Under the pieces are notes generated by a model. That model was not told the DNA's origin and ran no database searches. It worked only from the letters and a program-made list of their open reading frames with translations. Below are positions 8,946 to 12,497 of a stretch of DNA of 12,497 bases, in pieces; position 1 is the first letter of the stretch; each line of letters begins with the position of its first letter. Made by a program: the position numbers and the translations under genes. Source of the DNA: Hemicentrotus pulcherrimus (lineage: Eukaryota; Echinodermata; Echinoidea; Camarodonta; Strongylocentrotidae); assembly GCA_003118195.1 (NCBI GenBank), contig BEXV01000556.1:196620-209116 (forward strand), given 5' to 3'.

Positions 8946-9486
8946 TTAAAGGTACATTGCAGGCCAAAAAAAAATGAAAAAGTTAAATTCCAACTGCATT
9001 TGAAAGATAATGCTAATTTAGAACTTCCCTTAAAAAAGGTGGGGCTTGAAAATGTCTTCAAGTGGGAAAATAACGACTATTAGTTGTCATATCAACTTTA
9101 GGGCTATAGAGCCCAAAAATAATAGTCTTGATTTTCAGACAATTGTACCGAATGGTCATACGTTTTATGCTGCGCAAAGATTCAATCAGTTTAATCTTGG
9201 CCATCACAAGAAGTGGGTTATTGATGTAGACAAATGCTCATGTACCCTTTACAACTCTTTTCATGTATGTTATTACCTAAGAACAAAAAAAGCCAGTCGG
9301 TCACCCAATAGTGTCCGACAGTCATTAAGTCTAGCAAGTAAACGGGTTTCCTTGCATAATTTGAATATGAGGACACTGCTAACGTTTAAATTTCACAGAT
9401 CTATTGGACATACATGACATATTCATAATTCCTGCAAAGTTCTACAGAATTTGAGGTTGGCTACAAAAGGGACATAGTACCTTTAA
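8946..9486. mobile_element. 541-bp terminal-inverted-repeat element
   Basis: The ends are TTAAAGGTAC (8946-8955) and GTACCTTTAA (9477-9486), a perfect 10-bp inverted pair. If TTAA is a target-site duplication, the element proper would be AGGTAC...GTACCT. TTAA duplication is typical of piggyBac-type transposons, but such a short match does not prove that class. Beyond the ten bases the ends agree poorly. Unlike the other elements here, it contains one open frame covering about two thirds of its length (listed separately). It is most likely a non-autonomous or truncated DNA transposon. Confidence 0.5.
9052..9417 (+). CDS. Hypothetical open frame inside the 541-bp element, no recognised product
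   Basis: The frame runs 121 residues from the ATG at 9052 to a TGA at 9415-9417 and lies wholly between the inverted ends of the surrounding element. The peptide contains segments such as GHHKKWVIDVDKCSCTLY and TKKASRSPNSV, and its C-terminal third is basic and serine-rich. I see no catalytic triad, zinc-finger spacing, signal peptide or membrane segment. It is far shorter than any transposase. A TTG at 9046 extends the frame by two codons, but ATG is the natural eukaryotic start. It could be a fragment of a transposase or of a captured gene, or a chance open frame in an AT-rich region. A real gene is unlikely. Confidence 0.12.
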   Translation: MSSSGKITTISCHINFRAIEPKNNSLDFQTIVPNGHTFYAAQRFNQFNLGHHKKWVIDVDKCSCTLYNSFHVCYYLRTKKASRSPNSVRQSLSLASKRVSLHNLNMRTLLTFKFHRSIGHT

Positions 9487-9770
9487 AGAAATATTGAGTT
9501 ATGTCCCTGAATATAATTATTGCAAATTTTTGTTATACTCCTGCATGAAACAAAAGTTTTTTTACAAAACTATTCTGTCATTAATAACTAAAAAATGAAA
9601 TTTTCTGTTCAAAGCGAAATGGAGAGGAGTTTGCAAGGTGTTGCAAATTTGTGTTCCATTGATGACAACTTCACAAATTCATAACTTTCCTATTTTTAAT
9701 AGGACATTGTCAAAGTCTAACTTTCACTCTTTTATTTTTCTTATTTGTTCTGCTTTTAACAAAAAAACAC
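9487..9770. other. Gene-free AT-rich stretch
   Basis: This lies between the 541-bp element and the repeat end at 9779. No gene is visible. If the 8850-9799 element is real, this is its right-hand interior. Confidence 0.4.
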
Positions 9771-9799
9771 TTAAATATCAGGGTAGACTTCCCCTTCAA
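9768..9799 (+). repeat. Shared repeat end, copy 1
   Basis: ACTTAAATATC followed by AGGGTAGACTTCCCCTTCAA recurs at 10562-10593 as ACTAAATAAC followed by AGGGTGGACTTCCTCTTCAA. Over the last 21 bases only two positions differ, both transitions. Weak similarity may continue upstream through a T-rich stretch. It resembles the terminus of a dispersed element whose outer end reads TTGAAGGGGAAG when inverted. Confidence 0.6.
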
Positions 9800-10555
9800 G
9801 CTGATCAATGAGGATATCAAACAGACATTTCTGAAAAGGCAATACAGTCACAAAAAGAAAATCAAACATGATTGTATAGAATGCATTGAATTCATTGGCC
9901 CATTGTATGTGGCAGAGACCTGTCAAAGCATTACTAAAAAGCTGATTTTAACAATGCTGATATTCAATTATAAGATCCCTTTATGAAAAGGGAGACAAAA
10001 AGACATAGTTCTCGCTGGCCTATTGTATCTGCTGACAGGAACTACAAATTTTCCCAGGCTTGCTTATGCTGGGAGTCTCATGTTTAGAATTTGAGATAGC
10101 TAAGGAAGTTTGCACAATTTTATAAACCCTAAAAGGAAGGGAGATTGATTTTAAAATACACACCTCTAGAGTTTAGTGAGACAATGGACAATTTCATTCA
10201 TTCTGAGGCATTTCACTTCCATGTAGTGAACCATCCTGGTTTAAAGACCGAGATATTTTCTAAATGTTTTGAAGTTGAAGGATGCATAGACTCTCAGTTT
10301 AAATTTTACTTCTATATCGCTAAAAAAATATCGAGTATAATCCTTTTTTAAGTCATAACATTGGATAAAATGTGTAACCGAATTGTATCGTACAAGCAAT
10401 AAATCTGGACATATATCTGGACAATAAATCATGTTCATATAAATGTTCCTGAACATATTTTCCTACATTTTATGTGTTTGCAATACTGAATTTACTGATT
10501 ACTGTTTTCTTAGTTATTGATGACAGTCCTTTTACTTGCTTTATAAAGATTAATT
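9800..10555. other. Gene-free stretch
   Basis: A TCCCTTT / AAAGGGA hairpin with a 4-base loop lies at 9976-9993. GGCCCATTGTATGTGG (about 9898) and GGCCTATTGTATCTG (about 10017) look like a weak 120-bp-spaced direct repeat. The 68-codon frame at 10145-10351 (+) begins only with TTG and has no motif. No gene is supported. Confidence 0.45.
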
Positions 10556-10561
10556 TAAAAC

Positions 10562-10593
10562 CAACTAAATAACAGGGTGGACTTCCTCTTCAA
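10562..10593 (+). repeat. Shared repeat end, copy 2
   Basis: This is the second copy of the sequence at 9768-9799. It lies about 100 bp before copy 2 of the 390-bp element. No matching inverted left end was found for it, so the element it belongs to is truncated, decayed or has dissimilar ends. Confidence 0.6.
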
Positions 10594-10690
10594 TGGAATT
10601 CGTACATGCACAGTTTAACAACTGAATTATGCATACTCGATGCAAATTACATTCGTCCCTATTGATTTGTGTTTCTTGAGGGTGCGACAT

Positions 10691-11092
10691 ATTAAAGGGA
10701 TCGTTTAACAATGTTAAATCTGAGATACATGGCCCTACGTGTTACCGGTGTCTGTGATTTGGTGTAATATTGAAGCCCTAAAAAAAATTGCGCTTCAAAA
10801 TGATCAAGAAGTGCATGCCTCAAAAAAGTAAAACTCTTTGAGTGACTGGTTTTACCATACTCGTTTTCTCCAATAGACTGTAGTGTTATGAAAACCGTCA
10901 GGCGAACGGTTTTCAAAATTTGAAATTCCAATCATAAATATCTTGATAATGAGACAGGCGATCAGCTTGTAAAAGTCATGGGGTTCCTGACCTAAAGGTT
11001 TATTATTATCATTGCAGCATGAGCTAAATCCAAAATTTTGTTTCAGAATCTGAGACAAAGTTACCGGATCCCTTCAAAGCTTACAAGTACAT
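10691..11092 (+). mobile_element. Dispersed repeat element, copy 2 (about 390 bp)
   Basis: This is a direct-orientation copy of 5876-6270 with the same ordered blocks. It keeps better ends than copy 1: TTAAAGGGATC (10692-10702) and GATCCCTTCAA (11067-11077) are inverted matches with one mismatch in 11. That supports a DNA-transposon (MITE-like) origin inserting at TTAA or TA. Minus-strand frames at 10692-10931 and 10852-11058 run through it but are not preserved in copy 1, so they are not coding. Similarity with copy 1 persists just outside the inverted end to a shared AAGTACAT (about 11085-11092). Confidence 0.85.
10889..10915. repeat. Perfect 10-bp hairpin inside copy 2
   Basis: TGAAAACCGT (10889-10898) and ACGGTTTTCA (10906-10915) are exact complements around a 7-base loop. 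The corresponding part of copy 1 (about 6085-6105) does not form this hairpin, so it either arose or survived in only one copy. Confidence 0.75.
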
Positions 11093-12420
11093 ATTCCACA
11101 TTGTCCCTAATTCATCCAATCCACCTTTCATTCTTGATTAAGGAAAACTATTTTTGAAAAACATCAAATTTGCAAGGGGAACAAGTTGATATTTGTATTT
11201 GCACAGAACTATTTAGAAGTATACATATTTATTTATGCCTCGATCTTTCCCTTTCACTTTCTTTTTGTCTCCCCTTATTTCATTTTATCAGTCTGTAGAT
11301 TTTAAATTGTAAGCAAATTCTACATATGCAATGTTGCTAAAATGATATAAAGTAATAAAGTGCCTCGTATGGGGAAAAGAGAAAAGAAAATTAGAAGTAT
11401 ACCTGTATAAATGCTATATTCAATTCTTAGCCAAATAAATACAATCATACAGAGTATTGTTATTTTTCCTGGTATGTAATGTATACATGAATATGTATTA
11501 CATCTGTTTGTGTTGCATGTATATTACGTACCAGTACTGTAAATAATTTCCCCACTATATATACAGACACCTGTTAGAACAATAACAAGAATTCGCTCCA
11601 CCCAGACTCTTATAGATGACACACAGATAATAGGTGAAATAAATCAATAATTATTCTGTAGATCAGCCTCCTGTAACATGGTACAGGTAGACTTAATGTA
11701 CATGTACCAGTAGGTGTATATTAATACATTAGGTGTTACTGTGTAATAATCATTGTAGTTTGGTATTGTATTTATACACACCATATCGTATCTAGGCCTA
11801 CAAAAATATGTTTCTACATTATACATCTTCATGTAGTATGTACACAAACATATATGTTTGGTTTACTTGTGTACTGGCAGGGACAGCATTTGGCAGATTC
11901 TGAAGAGAAATTCAATCACATTTAATTTCATTTAAAAATCGTTTTAAACAAAATCGTCTGTCCTGCTCAGGATTGGTCTTTCATGGTCAATCCACTCTTT
12001 ATTTATATTGATTCTTGTATCACAAAACCTACTTTTTTTCATTCATATATGAGGGCATTGTTATGCAAATGATGTAATACAAGAATAATTGGCCAAGGCG
12101 TGGTAATAGAAAAAGGACCGCATGCATAAAGTTAATTATAAAGGAGTATAATTATGCCTTATGTTAGGCTATTCATGTACAATGTACTTTACAGGCATGT
12201 ATTCATCAAAGATTAGAGCAGAAATATTGTTATTTTGGTAAAGAATCAGAATATTGACTGTCACTCAGAATGATGTGCAAACTAGCGAATATAATGCCAG
12301 AATGTTTCAATTAAGAATGACTTCACATGAAATGAAGCACATTTTCTCATGGGATGTTCATGCTAACCACAATTCTAACAGAACAATTAACAAAACTAAC
12401 AACTACATTAGCAATTAATA
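11093..12420. other. Gene-free AT-rich stretch
   Basis: Contains TACATGTA (11699), TAGGCCTA (11793) and many TATA-rich words. The minus-strand frame at 11644-11847 translates to Y/T/C-rich sequence with no motif. AATAAA-type words occur (for example about 11354 and 11434), but no upstream exon exists to assign them to. No gene is supported. Confidence 0.5.
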
Positions 12421-12422
12421 AT

Positions 12423-12497
12423 GAGAAGAAAAAGAAGGAGGAGAGGTAGGTAGAAGAAGACAAAGAAGAAGATGAAGGGAAAGGAAGAAGAAAAAGA
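12423..12497 (+). repeat. Polypurine (GAA/GGA-rich) tract, cut by the window edge
   Basis: The sequence is almost all A and G from 12423 to the end (GAAGAAGAT, GGAGGAGAGG, AAGAAGAAAAAGA), with a few T and C interruptions. It is an imperfect trinucleotide microsatellite that continues beyond the window. Confidence 0.85.

Larger units (their letters stand above)
8850..9799. mobile_element. Possible outer element enclosing a nested insertion
   Basis: TTGAAGGGGAA at 8850-8860 is matched perfectly, inverted, by TTCCCCTTCAA at 9789-9799. The right end belongs to a repeat end that recurs at 10573-10593. The pair would bound a 950-bp element interrupted by the 541-bp element at 8946-9486. Only 11 bases match at the left and the similarity stops abruptly, so the left boundary may be chance. 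Confidence 0.25.

Noticed and set aside
10692..11058. Two minus-strand open frames in copy 2 of the 390-bp element
   Set aside because: Not preserved in copy 1, which differs by indels that break the frame.
11354..11440. AATAAA-like words as polyadenylation signals
   Set aside because: The hexamer is expected often in AT-rich DNA, and no upstream exon or downstream GT-rich element supports a transcript end.

Overview
The window looks like AT-rich, non-coding nuclear DNA from a eukaryote, most likely a marine invertebrate. There are no long reading frames, no bacterial gene packing, and many short repeat-element remnants. The 8-base palindrome TACATGTA occurs at least eight times (for example 1013, 1766, 2399, 5434, 5625, 5925, 6783 and 11699). 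TAGGCCTA (11793) and CCGGTA-type words also recur. From general familiarity this word usage suits echinoderm, hemichordate, amphioxus or mollusc genomes. I cannot name a species, and that assignment is inference.

No protein-coding gene can be called with confidence. The longest reading frames (about 60-143 codons) have low-complexity or AT-driven compositions, no motif I recognise, and often overlap frames of equal length on the other strand. The one stretch worth testing as an exon is 2769-3080 (+): it is open, starts ATG-ATG and ends at a good splice donor. It adjoins a GC-richer block (about 2560-2890) that carries a perfect splice donor on the minus strand at 2560/2561. These two readings compete, and neither is proven.

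Most of what can be described is repetitive. From left to right: a 440-bp fold-back element with long imperfect terminal inverted repeats (352-791); a three-unit decayed tandem repeat (about 1031-1400); a pyrimidine-rich tract (2161-2268); a 2 x 36-bp tandem duplication (3352-3423); a weak tRNA-like/SINE-like trace (4745-4841, minus); two diverged direct copies of a 390-bp element (about 5876-6270 and 10691-11092); a 7-bp microsatellite (8019-8064); a compact 169-bp element with perfect 14-bp inverted ends (8387-8555); a 541-bp element with perfect 10-bp inverted ends enclosing a 122-codon ATG-initiated frame (8946-9486), possibly nested in a larger element (8850-9799); a shared 21-bp repeat end at 9779 and 10573; and a polypurine tract running off the right edge.

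Several of these elements end in variants of TTAAAGGGAT or TTAAAGGTAC, which suggests related non-autonomous DNA transposons inserting at TTAA or TA. The remaining stretches look like ordinary intergenic or intronic sequence. I found no new multi-gene system.
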